Source of the DNA: a virus
Length of the DNA: 41,917 nucleotides
Reading direction: 5' to 3' (one strand)
Virus record (IMG/VR): IMGVR_UViG_3300013094_000110
Coordinates: 1 to 41,917 of that record
Shown: positions 13,866 through 20,501 of the stretch, in pieces
Layout of the letters: every line of letters begins with the position of its first letter
Numbering within the stretch: position 1 is the stretch's first letter
The notes under the pieces: model-generated
Told to the model about the DNA's origin: nothing
Databases searched by the model: none
The model's input: only the letters and a program-made list of their open reading frames with translations
Program-made: the position numbers and the translations under genes

Positions 13866-14077
13866 TTGACACCGACAAGCGCGCGCGGCTGCGGGCGGTC
13901 AATGCGGGGCTGGTGGAGGCTTGCAGCCGGTACGCTGACATTGCCGAATTTGCCCTTCCGAAGTTTGATTGGGCGCGCTCCCCTTTGGACCAACAGGCAA
14001 TTACCGCGTTGAACCGCGAACCCATCTTGCCCTCTGTTCGCGGCGTTATCGCAGCCTCGAAAGGCGGTGACGCATGA
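13862..14077 (+). CDS. Hypothetical protein, 71 aa
   Basis: The ORF starts at an ATGA overlap. Its product is helical at first (KRARLRAVNAGLVEACSRYA) and then has a KFDWARSPLDQQAITALN segment with a short Pro-containing tail. No family is recognised. Confidence 0.5.
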   Translation: MIDTDKRARLRAVNAGLVEACSRYADIAEFALPKFDWARSPLDQQAITALNREPILPSVRGVIAASKGGDA

Positions 14078-14202
14078 CCCGCGCGCTATTCATCGCCCTG
14101 GCCGCCATCAGCGCGCTGTCAGCATGGCAGACGCCATACCCGCCGATGCAACCCGGTGATCCGCTGGTGCTGATCGGGGCGCTGGGGGCCGAAAATGACT
14201 GA
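14074..14202 (+). CDS. Tiny protein with signal or membrane segment, 42 aa
   Basis: The start is the ATGA at 14074. The N-terminus (MTRALFIALAAISALSAWQT) is a signal peptide or short membrane helix, followed by a Pro-rich segment. The stop overlaps the next gene by 8 bases. Its function is unknown. Confidence 0.45.
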   Translation: MTRALFIALAAISALSAWQTPYPPMQPGDPLVLIGALGAEND

Positions 14203-14767
14203 CCCCCTTGACCTGTTTGGCCAGCCGGTCACCGAACGCCGCGCTGATTTTCACGGTCGCAACCGCCTGCGCCTCTATCGCAAATGGGCGCCGGGTCCGA
14301 TCGCGTGCGTCATCGGCCACAACCCGTCCGCTGCTGACGGCACAAAGGATGATCCGACCAGCCGATGGTGGAACCGTTGGTTCGCGCTCTATGGATTCGG
14401 AGGCTATGTCGCGGTCAATCTCTACCCATGGTGCAGCGCCGATCCGCACGACGTCTATCGTATCGTTGACGAAATCAACGGCGGGGTGAACTGGAGCGCG
14501 CGCGACGAACTCTATTACACCAACCTCGACGTGCTGCGCATCGAGGCCAAGCACGCTCGCCAGGTCTTTGTCTGCTGGGGCGCGATCGCCCGCGACCAAG
14601 ACTGGATCGAACACGTGGTTGAAGAAATCCAGTTCGGCGAGGGGCCATACCCCGATCTGTGGTGCTGGGGCAAAACCGCCGCTGGCGCGCCGAAACACCC
14701 GCTGGCGCGCGGCGCGCACCGTATCCCAGCCGATCAGCAACCGATTTTGTGGAGGGCAGCGCGATGA
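14195..14767 (+). CDS. DUF1643 domain protein
   Basis: The 190-residue protein matches DUF1643. After RLRLYRKWAPGPIACVIGHN comes NPSAADGTKDDPTSRWWNRW, with the family's hallmark 'NPS-x-A-D...DPT'. Then follow GGYVAVNLYPWCSADPHDVY, VFVCWGAIARDQDWIEHV and HPLARGAHRIP. The reaction is not established; the family resembles small nucleotide or nucleobase enzymes with a Rossmann-like fold. It is frequent in temperate phages of Proteobacteria. Start and stop overlap neighbours. Confidence 0.85.
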   Translation: MTDPLDLFGQPVTERRADFHGRNRLRLYRKWAPGPIACVIGHNPSAADGTKDDPTSRWWNRWFALYGFGGYVAVNLYPWCSADPHDVYRIVDEINGGVNWSARDELYYTNLDVLRIEAKHARQVFVCWGAIARDQDWIEHVVEEIQFGEGPYPDLWCWGKTAAGAPKHPLARGAHRIPADQQPILWRAAR

Positions 14768-14988
14768 TGCACCGAATGATCGTCGCGCGCGCTGTCGCAC
14801 AATGGTGGAACGAATTCCATCAGCCGTCGCCGGAGATCACCGTGTCTTGCAATGGCCAACCGCTGACCAAGGGCGTCGATTATAGCGTGAAAGGCGATAG
14901 CGTGATTTTCAGTCCGTCGATGCTCGGAAAGACCGTCTCCATTACCCGACAGCATCAGCCAAAGCGCAAGAGGATGGCCGCGCGATGA
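14764..14988 (+). CDS. Hypothetical protein, 74 aa
   Basis: The start is ATGA overlap at 14764. Residues 5-16 are a helix (MIVARAVAQWWNEF). A beta segment follows with SPEITVSCNGQPLTKGVDYS and GDSVIFSPSMLGKTVSIT, which looks like the small beta domain seen in virion decoration modules. The C-terminus is basic. The function is unknown. Confidence 0.55.
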   Translation: MMHRMIVARAVAQWWNEFHQPSPEITVSCNGQPLTKGVDYSVKGDSVIFSPSMLGKTVSITRQHQPKRKRMAAR

Positions 14989-15320
14989 CCGAATCCCCCG
15001 ACACTTTGGTCCGGCTCGATCGCAAGCTGTCGCGAGCGATCGTCACCGGCAAGGGCATCAAGCTGACCGGTGATGAACTGGAAGTGCTGGCCCGAATCGG
15101 CATGATCGAACAACTGTCATCAGCGAAAGCTGTCGCGCTAAGGGAACAGGCACAATGTCGGCAATCAAGGGTGGCGTCTATCAGCGGGGCCCGTTCTGGC
15201 TTGACCTCGTCCGCGGCGGCGACGGCCGACCCGCCAGCGATCGGTGGTACATCTGGTGGTATGATGCCGCCGCCGGCCGACAACAGCGCAAAAGCACGCG
15301 CACGGCAGACGTTCGCGTAG
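14985..15320 (+). CDS. Hypothetical protein with long overlap into integrase gene
   Basis: The 111-residue frame begins at an ATGA overlap. Residues 1-58 look like a real domain (DTLVRLDRKLSRAIVTGKGI, then KLTGDELEVLARIGMIEQLS and AKAVALREQAQCR). After about residue 58 the composition becomes Ser/Ala/Pro-rich, where the frame overlaps the integrase start at 15155 by 166 bases. The N-terminal part is most likely a conserved small protein and the tail a by-product of the overlap. No earlier stop exists, so the whole frame would be translated. Confidence 0.55.
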   Translation: MTESPDTLVRLDRKLSRAIVTGKGIKLTGDELEVLARIGMIEQLSSAKAVALREQAQCRQSRVASISGARSGLTSSAAATADPPAIGGTSGGMMPPPADNSAKARARQTFA

Positions 15321-16474
15321 CCTGCGACGCGCTCGATCAGCATTACCTGGCGACGCACCGCGCAACCCCAGCCGAACAGGACGTTTATACCGTCCACGCG
15401 GCGCTGAACGACTATTGGCAGGAACACGGCCGCCATCTGCCCAGTGCAGACCCGATCAAGGCGCGCATCAAGCTGCTGGTGCGGTTTCTGGACATCGAAG
15501 AAGCGGCCGGCCGCATCCCCGACCAGTTACTGCCCGACCATATCGATGACCGCCTGCTGGACCGGTTTCGTGCCTGGGCGATCGCTGATCCAATCGTCGC
15601 GCGCAAAAAGGACGCCGCCGGCAACTGGATCGCCGGCCAATCGCGCCCGCGCAGCGCCAGCACCGTCGAAGAGAGCGTGATCCAGCTCAAAGCCGCGCTG
15701 AATCACGCATGGCGCGCCCGCCGCACCAAATACGTGCCTCCGCTGGCCCACAAGACGCGCGACCAGGTCACGCCGCAGCGCACCTATCGCCTGTCGGTCG
15801 AATCGATTGCCGAGCTGCTGGATTACAGTTTGCGCGGGGCAGGGCGCTACGCCGGCCACGGCGCGATCCTGATGCCACTGCGCCGCTACCTGATCGCCGC
15901 GATCTGCACGCTGGCCCGGCCTGATGCGATCCTGGACATGAGCGTGGCGCCGGCGCGCGAGCAATGGCTGCGCGATCACGGCCTGTTTGCGTTGAACCCA
16001 GCCGGCCGGATCCAGACCAAGAAGGTGCGCCCGATCGTGCCCGTGGTGCCGCTGCTGGCCAATTGGCTGCACGCGACCGATGAATGGTTCGTCTGCCGCG
16101 AATCGACCCGCTATGACGATCGGCGCAAGGTTGAGATCACTACGCAAACCCCGGTCGATGGCATTCGGTCAGGCTGGACCAGCGCCCGCGCGCAGCTGGG
16201 CATCCCCGACGGGTGGGGCCCAAAGCTTATTCGCCACAGCATGGCCACGATCTTGGCCAACCGCGGCGTTGACCTGGTGCAGCTCGAAATGGCGCTGGGC
16301 CACCGCGTGATCAGCAAGACCAGCAGCCGCTACGCGATCTTTGATCCGGGCTATCTGGCCACGGTGCGCGACGGCATCAACGATATCGTCGCCGACCTGA
16401 CCAAGGCCGCCGGCCCGGCACTTCACGCAAAACTCACGCAAAAGGACGCCAATGTAACAGTCTTGCGCGCATAA
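15155..16474 (+). CDS. int: Tyrosine recombinase (phage integrase)
   Basis: The 439-residue protein starts at the ATG at 15155, with AAGGGA about 9 bases upstream. Residues 1-70 form an arm-binding-like N-terminus and 75-190 a core-binding domain. The catalytic domain follows: Arg in CTLARPDAILDM, KLIRHSMATILANRG (the usual His of HxxR is Lys here), LGHRVISKTS and tyrosine in SRYAIFDP. It integrates or excises the phage at the adjacent tRNA-Val-type site. It is the last gene of the rightward operon and is followed by a terminator and attP, the usual int-attP order. Confidence 0.92.
   Translation: MSAIKGGVYQRGPFWLDLVRGGDGRPASDRWYIWWYDAAAGRQQRKSTRTADVRVACDALDQHYLATHRATPAEQDVYTVHAALNDYWQEHGRHLPSADPIKARIKLLVRFLDIEEAAGRIPDQLLPDHIDDRLLDRFRAWAIADPIVARKKDAAGNWIAGQSRPRSASTVEESVIQLKAALNHAWRARRTKYVPPLAHKTRDQVTPQRTYRLSVESIAELLDYSLRGAGRYAGHGAILMPLRRYLIAAICTLARPDAILDMSVAPAREQWLRDHGLFALNPAGRIQTKKVRPIVPVVPLLANWLHATDEWFVCRESTRYDDRRKVEITTQTPVDGIRSGWTSARAQLGIPDGWGPKLIRHSMATILANRGVDLVQLEMALGHRVISKTSSRYAIFDPGYLATVRDGINDIVADLTKAAGPALHAKLTQKDANVTVLRA
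16423..16443 (+). repeat. Integrase arm-site repeats, left pair
   Basis: TCACGCAAAA occurs at 16423-16432 and again at 16434-16443, spaced by 11 bases, inside the end of the integrase gene. The same decamer recurs on the right side of the tRNA fragment, also as an 11-base pair. This is the usual layout of P and P' arm-type sites. Confidence 0.6.
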
Positions 16475-16475
16475 G

Positions 16476-16511
16476 AAAAAAGCCGCTAACCCCTTGGGGC
16501 AGCGGCCTTTT
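16476..16511. terminator. Bidirectional rho-independent terminator
   Basis: GCCGCT-aa-CCCC-tt-GGGG-c-AGCGGC (16482-16506) forms a strong hairpin. A run of As precedes it and CTTTT follows it, so it can end transcription both from the integrase side and from the minus strand. Since it lies next to the tRNA 3' end, it may derive from the host tRNA terminator and form part of the attachment core. Confidence 0.85.
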
Positions 16512-16517
16512 AAACGA

Positions 16518-16564
16518 TGGTGGGCGTAGCAAGGATTGAACTTGCGACCCCTACGATGTCAACG
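16518..16564 (-). other. attP core: 3' half of tRNA-Val(GAC)
   Basis: On the minus strand this reads from the anticodon loop (TTGACAT, anticodon GAC) through the anticodon stem CGTAG, a GGGTC variable loop, the T arm GCAAG-TTCAATC-CTTGC, and acceptor strand TACGCCC to ACCA. The 5' half of the tRNA is absent; bases beyond 16564 do not continue it. Phages that insert into tRNA genes carry just this 3' piece, which restores the tRNA after integration. With phage genes on both sides it is attP. The exact core length is unknown without the host sequence. Confidence 0.85.
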
Positions 16565-16657
16565 CACAGCTTGCATGATTTTTTGGCGGATTTCTGCGGT
16601 TTTTGCCATTACCGCATTGAGAACAATAGAAGAACAAACCCGCTTTTTGCGCGAGTT

Positions 16658-16678
16658 TCACGCAAAAGACACGCAAGG
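16658..16678 (+). repeat. Integrase arm-site repeats, right pair
   Basis: TCACGCAAAA at 16658-16667 is followed 11 bases on by ACACGCAAGG at 16669-16678, matching the pair on the left of the tRNA fragment. A related TCACGCAAAT occurs at 16939-16948 and may be a further site or chance. The interval 16565-16657 holds no gene. Confidence 0.6.
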
Positions 16679-16723
16679 GCAGGGGCAACGATCAAAAGTC
16701 GATCAAGAGTGAGGTGATCAGTG

Positions 16724-16909
16724 ATGGACCGGATCGAACTGCACGACCGGCTCGAATCGCTTTACCATCGGTTGCGAGACTTTCCCGAGGGCACCAGATG
16801 CGAACACGGTGCGCATTTGAAGCCCGATGCCTACAGCGCGTTTTTGGATTTGCGAAAGCTGATCGAGACTGAGGTGTTGCCGGAGCTGGCGAGACCTCAC
16901 GGGAGTTGA
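16724..16909 (+). CDS. Small hypothetical protein, 61 aa
   Basis: The ATG at 16724 follows a GAGGTGATC ribosome site. The product is acidic and helical (IELHDRLESLYHRLRDFP, then CEHGAHLKPDAYSAFLDLRK and LIETEVLPELA). It is convergent with the toxin gene, ten bases away. No family is recognised. The gene sits just beyond attP, where lysogenic-conversion genes often lie. Confidence 0.5.
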   Translation: MDRIELHDRLESLYHRLRDFPEGTRCEHGAHLKPDAYSAFLDLRKLIETEVLPELARPHGS

Positions 16910-16919
16910 AGGAGCGATC

Positions 16920-17363
16920 TTATTCGCGACCCTCGATTTCACGCAAATTTTTTGCCTGCCGGTGGCTGAGTTCGATTTGCAACAGGCGCTGGCCATGTTG
17001 CGTCAATTTACCAATTACCGGTGATCCATATCGGGGAAGAGTGGCGAACCATTCATTCGCCCAAGGTATCCAAGTCATTTTGTCGAGATCGAACCGTGTG
17101 GCCTTATCAAGCCCGCATGCATCCATCTCTGATACGTTCGTCACAAAAAAATCACGCGGACGACGCAGTGCTTTTGTCTTGGTTGTTCCGTAAACGACTT
17201 GGACTTCGCCTTCACCTGCTTCAGCATCGACGGCTACGTTGAGTACGATAGCTGGCCGTGGTTTTGGGCCGGGCGTACCGAGGCTATCGTCATATGGAAA
17301 CCGGCACCAAACGATGTCGTAAGGTGCCGGCAGGGTTGATATCGGGAAGAATGAGAAGGTCAT
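16920..17363 (-). CDS. PemK/MazF-family toxin-like protein
   Basis: The 147-residue product has the PemK/MazF-like pattern: YDIVWCRFPYDDSLGTPGPK at the N-terminus, PRPAIVLNVAVDAEAGEG and VQVVYGTTKT, then DFFVTNVSEMDACGLDKATR and a long C-terminal part (RFDLDKMTWIPWANEWFATL). 'KPRPAIVL' is the core of the fold. Such toxins cut RNA; activity here is inferred. It is translated after a short upstream gene by ATGA overlap, the usual antitoxin-toxin order. Base composition is lower in GC than the flanking phage genes, suggesting a transferred module. Confidence 0.75.
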   Translation of the reverse strand: MTFSFFPISTLPAPYDIVWCRFPYDDSLGTPGPKPRPAIVLNVAVDAEAGEGEVQVVYGTTKTKALRRPRDFFVTNVSEMDACGLDKATRFDLDKMTWIPWANEWFATLPRYGSPVIGKLTQHGQRLLQIELSHRQAKNLREIEGRE

Positions 17364-17530
17364 ACGACCTGCGGGTATAGCACCACGCGTTTTGCAGCCC
17401 TCTGTCCGTCCGGATCAGCGAGATGACGAATCGCCGCGATCTGATCATCGGTGATCTCGTCATTGTAATCTGGGTGGGGGGGCGTTGCCTTGTGATTGCG
17501 GCCCAGCCTGTTGTGCGTTTCTGCGGACAT
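17360..17530 (-). CDS. Putative antitoxin of the PemK/MazF-like pair
   Basis: I choose the ATG at 17530, giving 56 residues (MSAETHNRLGRNHKATPPHP, then DYNDEITDDQIAAIRHLADP). The open frame extends to 17635, and ATGs at 17536, 17560 and 17635 are possible; the extra N-terminus has poor coding character. A GAGAG about 7 bases upstream supports 17530. It has no clear DNA-binding fold, and the antitoxin role rests on its position and on the overlap with the toxin gene. Confidence 0.5.
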   Translation of the reverse strand: MSAETHNRLGRNHKATPPHPDYNDEITDDQIAAIRHLADPDGQRAAKRVVLYPQVV

Positions 17531-17647
17531 GGCCATGCTCTCTGTGGGATTGATGTTCATAAAAAGGTCGAACGACACATGCTCTCGAAAGTGACATTCA
17601 AGGCTTGAATTTCCGGTTAACGACTCACCCGCCATAACGCGGCTGAC

Positions 17648-17676
17648 ATCGTAAAAACCCCTACTTTCAGTGCCAA
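17648..17676 (-). promoter_or_regulatory. Promoter for toxin-antitoxin pair
   Basis: On the minus strand TTGGCA (17676-17671) and TACGAT (17653-17648) are 17 bases apart. Transcription would start near 17641, just before the longest antitoxin frame. The match is good for both boxes. Confidence 0.5.
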
Positions 17677-17761
17677 TATGGTCATTTCCCTCAGGGGTTC
17701 AACGCTTACAACGGGTATTGTTGGAAATCGCTGCCGGAATCAAGCCGTTTGTAAGGCAGTC

Positions 17762-17770
17762 ATTATAGCA
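17762..17770 (-). promoter_or_regulatory. Extended -10 promoter candidate
   Basis: On the minus strand TGCTATAAT is an exact consensus extended -10 box (TGNTATAAT). No good -35 lies at the right spacing, which extended -10 promoters do not need. It would read leftward toward the toxin-antitoxin genes, or make a short RNA in the gene-free stretch 17636-17761. Confidence 0.4.
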
Positions 17771-17818
17771 GCGGGCGGGCAAAAGGATCGCAGCAAGGGC
17801 AGCGGCTCGATGCGACGA

Positions 17819-18127
17819 TCAATGCGGCGCCGTTTCGTTAGCAATGCCGGGCGTGACGGTGCACGGCCCCACCAGCGCCATCAGCTGGTCCACAGCGCTG
17901 CGCAGCGCCAGGTCGGTGCGCGCCAGCACGCTGACATCATGCTGCGCGTCGCCGCTCAGTTGAGAGCGCGGCACCGGCGCGGGGATCTTGCTCGGATCGA
18001 CGCAAGCCACCGCGACGGGCACCTTGACCGTCACCACCTTGTCGTTGATCGCCGGCGGCGGAGTCTGCGCGCACGCGGCCAACGCAAGGGCGCCGGCAAC
18101 TTGAAACGATAGCTTACAGGTTCGCAT
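17819..18127 (-). CDS. Rz1-like outer-membrane spanin lipoprotein
   Basis: The ATG at 18127 overlaps the stop of the i-spanin gene (TGATG). The 102-residue product starts MRTCKLSFQVAGALALAACA, a lipoprotein signal with lipobox LAAC. A Pro-rich linker follows (QTPPPAIND), with further VKVPVAVACVDPSKIPAPVP. A short Pro-rich lipoprotein directly after a membrane-anchored coiled-coil gene is the signature of o-spanins. It would join the outer membrane to the i-spanin and fuse the two membranes at lysis. It is the last gene of the late operon. Confidence 0.8.
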   Translation of the reverse strand: MRTCKLSFQVAGALALAACAQTPPPAINDKVVTVKVPVAVACVDPSKIPAPVPRSQLSGDAQHDVSVLARTDLALRSAVDQLMALVGPCTVTPGIANETAPH

Positions 18128-18591
18128 CACAAATCCCCCTGCACGGCCATGACGTCGGCGGGCGTCGGGCAGCCGGGCTTGCCGGTGACCGCCGGCGGCA
18201 CCACGATCGTCTGCGCCTCGCCCGCGCGCTTCGCCGAGCGCGTCAGGGCATCTGCGTCGGCCTTAGCGCCCTTCGCCTGCGCTTGCGCGCTGGCGGCTCC
18301 CAGCGACGCCACGGCGGTGTTCTGCGCGGTGATCGCGGCTTGCAGGCGCGCGTTGCTGGCCTGCTCGGTTTTGAGGGCAGCTTCGGCCTGGGCCTGATCG
18401 GCGCGCGCCTTGGCGATGTCGGCAAGGTCGTGGTGGTGCAGCCAGAGCAGGGCGGCCACAGCAAGCCCCAGCGCCGCAGCCAAAGCCGCAAGCGGGTTGC
18501 GCGACACCCATCCGGCCACCGCGTCGAAAAACGCGCTCAGGCGGCCCCAGATCGACCACAGCTTGATTGCGGAGATTATCGCGGTGAGCAT
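18127..18591 (-). CDS. Rz-like inner-membrane spanin
   Basis: The 154-residue product has an N-terminal membrane segment (about residues 34-52, LAALAAALGLAVAALLWL). A long Ala/Gln/Lys-rich coiled coil follows (residues 55-125, DIAKARADQAQAEAALKTEQ and onward). This is the i-spanin layout. It is paired with the Rz1-like lipoprotein gene by TGATG overlap. The C-terminus has a short motif with VVPPAVTGKPGCPTPADV. The call rests on topology and pairing rather than sequence identity. Confidence 0.8.
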   Translation of the reverse strand: MLTAIISAIKLWSIWGRLSAFFDAVAGWVSRNPLAALAAALGLAVAALLWLHHHDLADIAKARADQAQAEAALKTEQASNARLQAAITAQNTAVASLGAASAQAQAKGAKADADALTRSAKRAGEAQTIVVPPAVTGKPGCPTPADVMAVQGDL

Positions 18592-18643
18592 CGGCTGCCT
18601 CCGTGGTTTACGCGCGCCAGCCGGAGCCAGCGCGCGCGGGGTG

Positions 18644-18811
18644 TCAGATCAGGCCGCGCGCGGCGAACCCGAGCAGGAACGACGAGATCGAGGCGGCGGC
18701 GATCGCGTGCGCCTTGATGAAATCGGCCCAGGTGGTCGCGGTCCCTTCGACCTTGGCGACGTCTGCCTTCGCGTCGGTTTCGGCGGTGTCGATGGTGGAT
18801 TTGATGGACAT
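18644..18811 (-). CDS. Small C-terminal-anchored membrane protein, holin-like
   Basis: The start is the ATG at 18811, with AAGGAAA about 5 bases before it. The 55-residue product has a charged helical N-terminus (MSIKSTIDTAETDAKADVAK) and one hydrophobic segment (about 35-52, AHAIAAASISSFLLGFAARG). It lies just upstream of the spanins in the lysis region, where small pinholin- or antiholin-like proteins occur. The function is inferred from position only. Confidence 0.55.
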   Translation of the reverse strand: MSIKSTIDTAETDAKADVAKVEGTATTWADFIKAHAIAAASISSFLLGFAARGLI

Positions 18812-18875
18812 GGTCTTTCCTTTCGATGTTGCCGGGAGGATTCCCGGGCTTGGTTGGTGGCAGGAGGTGTTGCGG

Positions 18876-19049
18876 TCAGGATGATTGAGCAGCCGGCACG
18901 ACGACGCCATTCGCATAACTGTCGCCGATTTCGCCGGTGGGCGATGCGATCAATTCGGAGCCGTCATTGGGCTGAAAGGCAGTCGGATCGGCGATGACGG
19001 TGTTGATGATCATGCCATCGAGCACCTGGATGCAGCGGACAGGGTTCAT
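18876..19049 (-). CDS. Small virion-associated hypothetical protein
   Basis: The 57-residue ORF begins at the ATG at 19049, with GAGGAGA six bases before it. It reads RCIQVLDGMIINTVIADPTA, then NDGSELIASPTGEIGDSYAN. Similar short proteins, which resemble the 'Ixxxx-G-x-V-x-N-x-I' start of tail-fibre accessory proteins, often follow tail genes in phages. It sits immediately after the glycine-rich adhesin gene and may be its chaperone or a minor fibre part. Confidence 0.55.
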   Translation of the reverse strand: MNPVRCIQVLDGMIINTVIADPTAFQPNDGSELIASPTGEIGDSYANGVVVPAAQSS

Positions 19050-19060
19050 TCGGGGTCTCC

Positions 19061-19999
19061 TCAGAAGTATTCGACGATGACGACGATGCCGGGCGCGCCC
19101 GCGCCGCCAGCGCCGGCCGTGCCGCCGTTCTGCGAGGAACCGCCGCCGCCGCCGCCCGCGCCATAGTTCCCGCCGTTGCCGCCGTTATATCCGGTGGAAA
19201 TTCCCGAAGCGCCGCCCGCCCCGCCGGTCCCGCATTGTTGCTGAAACCCTCTGTTCGTCGACGAAGCCGAAGTTCCGTTTGCGCCCGCTCCGGCGCCGCC
19301 GATGGCTTGGGTTTGGATATTGTTGATCCCACCGCTGCCACCGTTGTTGGTGCCATTGGAGGCTGTAAAACCCCCACCAGACCCCCCTCCGGTGCAGCCC
19401 AACAATCCGTTTCCGCCTTGAAAGGCCGCGCCCGTTGCTCCTCCGCCAGCACCGCCCGGGCCTGCGCCAGGCACTGTGGCTGCCGCGCCTATCGCACCAT
19501 AACCGCCGGCAGCGGCGAAGTTTGCTGCTGAGCCGCCAGCAGCCCCAGTGCCGGCTGAGCCGTTGTAGATCATGTTCGCGCCCGCTCCGCCGCCGCCGCC
19601 GCCCGACGCCGTACCGATCTGACCGCCTGCGCCGCCGCCGCCGCCGCCTCCGTAGATCAACGTGCCGACGGACGACGCGCCGCCGTTGCCCCCGGTTCCC
19701 CCAGCAGTCGACGAAGCTGTAGCTGCGGCCCCCGAAGTGCCCCCAGCGGCGACCAGCACCGTTTGGGAGGCGCCGATTGCAGAAGCGGGGAAACTACCCT
19801 GTTGCCAGCCCGCTCCGCCGCCGCCGCCCGCGCCAGATGCGGCCGTCGAGGTCGCGACCAGAGCGCCGCCGCCACCACCGCCGCCGCCGCCGAACACGTA
19901 GATGTCGACCTTCTGCATCCCCGGCGTCGGCGTGTAAGTGCCCGATGAAGTGAAGGTGATGACGTTGGTCGGTCGAAAGCTGGAACCGAAATTGAGCAT
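19061..19999 (-). CDS. Glycine-rich tail adhesin
   Basis: I choose the ATG at 19999 over the TTG at 20005 because GGGGG lies nine bases before it; the product is 312 residues. An N-terminal strand-rich anchor (RPTNVITFTSSGTYTPTPGM, then QKVDIYVFGGGGGGGG) is followed by many runs of glycine with interspersed Asn, Ala and Ser. This is the glycine-rich domain seen in phage receptor-binding adhesins, where the runs form bundles of polyglycine II helices with variable tips. It probably recognises the host surface. It lies at the distal end of the tail gene block. Confidence 0.75.
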   Translation of the reverse strand: MLNFGSSFRPTNVITFTSSGTYTPTPGMQKVDIYVFGGGGGGGGGALVATSTAASGAGGGGGAGWQQGSFPASAIGASQTVLVAAGGTSGAAATASSTAGGTGGNGGASSVGTLIYGGGGGGGAGGQIGTASGGGGGGAGANMIYNGSAGTGAAGGSAANFAAAGGYGAIGAAATVPGAGPGGAGGGATGAAFQGGNGLLGCTGGGSGGGFTASNGTNNGGSGGINNIQTQAIGGAGAGANGTSASSTNRGFQQQCGTGGAGGASGISTGYNGGNGGNYGAGGGGGGSSQNGGTAGAGGAGAPGIVVIVEYF

Positions 20000-20017
20000 G
20001 TCCAAAGCCCCCTTGTG

Positions 20018-20278
20018 TTAAGACGCGATGACCGAAACGGACATTACGCTTTGGCCGATCGGAACGACCCAGACGCAGTCGGTGGAGGCCAAGCCGGTAA
20101 AATTGGCGATGCCGTCCGGTTCGGACACCACAATGCCGTTCGATGTGGACGATGGCGCGCTGGCAGCGACAGCGACCCGGTAGGAAAATGGTGGCCCCTG
20201 CACCGAAACCGAGGCCGATCCAGACGATACCTGGGTCCATGCCCCCAAATTGCAGGAGATTGTGTTTGTCGTGCTCAT
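20018..20278 (-). CDS. Small virion protein, hypothetical
   Basis: The 86-residue product is beta-rich and polar (ISCNLGAWTQVSSGSASVSV, then YRVAVAASAPSSTSNGIVVS and WVVPIGQSVMSVSVIAS). This looks like a small virion decoration or tail-fibre module with a Ser/Ala/Thr-rich surface. It lies between the PLD-like cluster and the adhesin. The family is not recognised. Confidence 0.5.
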   Translation of the reverse strand: MSTTNTISCNLGAWTQVSSGSASVSVQGPPFSYRVAVAASAPSSTSNGIVVSEPDGIANFTGLASTDCVWVVPIGQSVMSVSVIAS

Positions 20279-20336
20279 TCTGGCGCCTTTCGATTATTCA
20301 AAGCAACTTGGGTTTCGGGTGATCTATGCGGTTGGA

Positions 20337-20501
20337 TTAAAGCCGACGCCCATTGCCGCCGCTGATCGGCGGCGGCCGGGTCGGCGCGCCGGGCGGCGGC
20401 GCTTTGGGTTGCCAGCCGCCGCGATATCGCGGGCTTGAATCGGTGGCTGATATGCACAAGCCGATCAGAATGCCGGTGGCCAGAATCAGAACGCCGGTCA
20501 T
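20337..20501 (-). CDS. Tiny membrane or exported protein, 54 aa
   Basis: The start is by ATGA overlap with the PLD-like gene at 20501. The N-terminus (MTGVLILATGILIGLCISAT) is a membrane helix or signal, with Cys16 in a partial lipobox-like setting (GLC). The rest is basic and Pro-rich (GGWQPKAPPPGAPTRPPPI). A short Pro-rich protein after a membrane segment resembles small spanin lipoproteins, but the true spanin pair is at 17819-18591. Role unknown. Confidence 0.4.
   Translation of the reverse strand: MTGVLILATGILIGLCISATDSSPRYRGGWQPKAPPPGAPTRPPPISGGNGRRL

Noticed and set aside
16517-16717. Plus-strand ORF of 66 residues right of the integrase
   Set aside because: It reads backwards across the tRNA fragment and the attP arm, with no ribosome site; the att structure explains the sequence.
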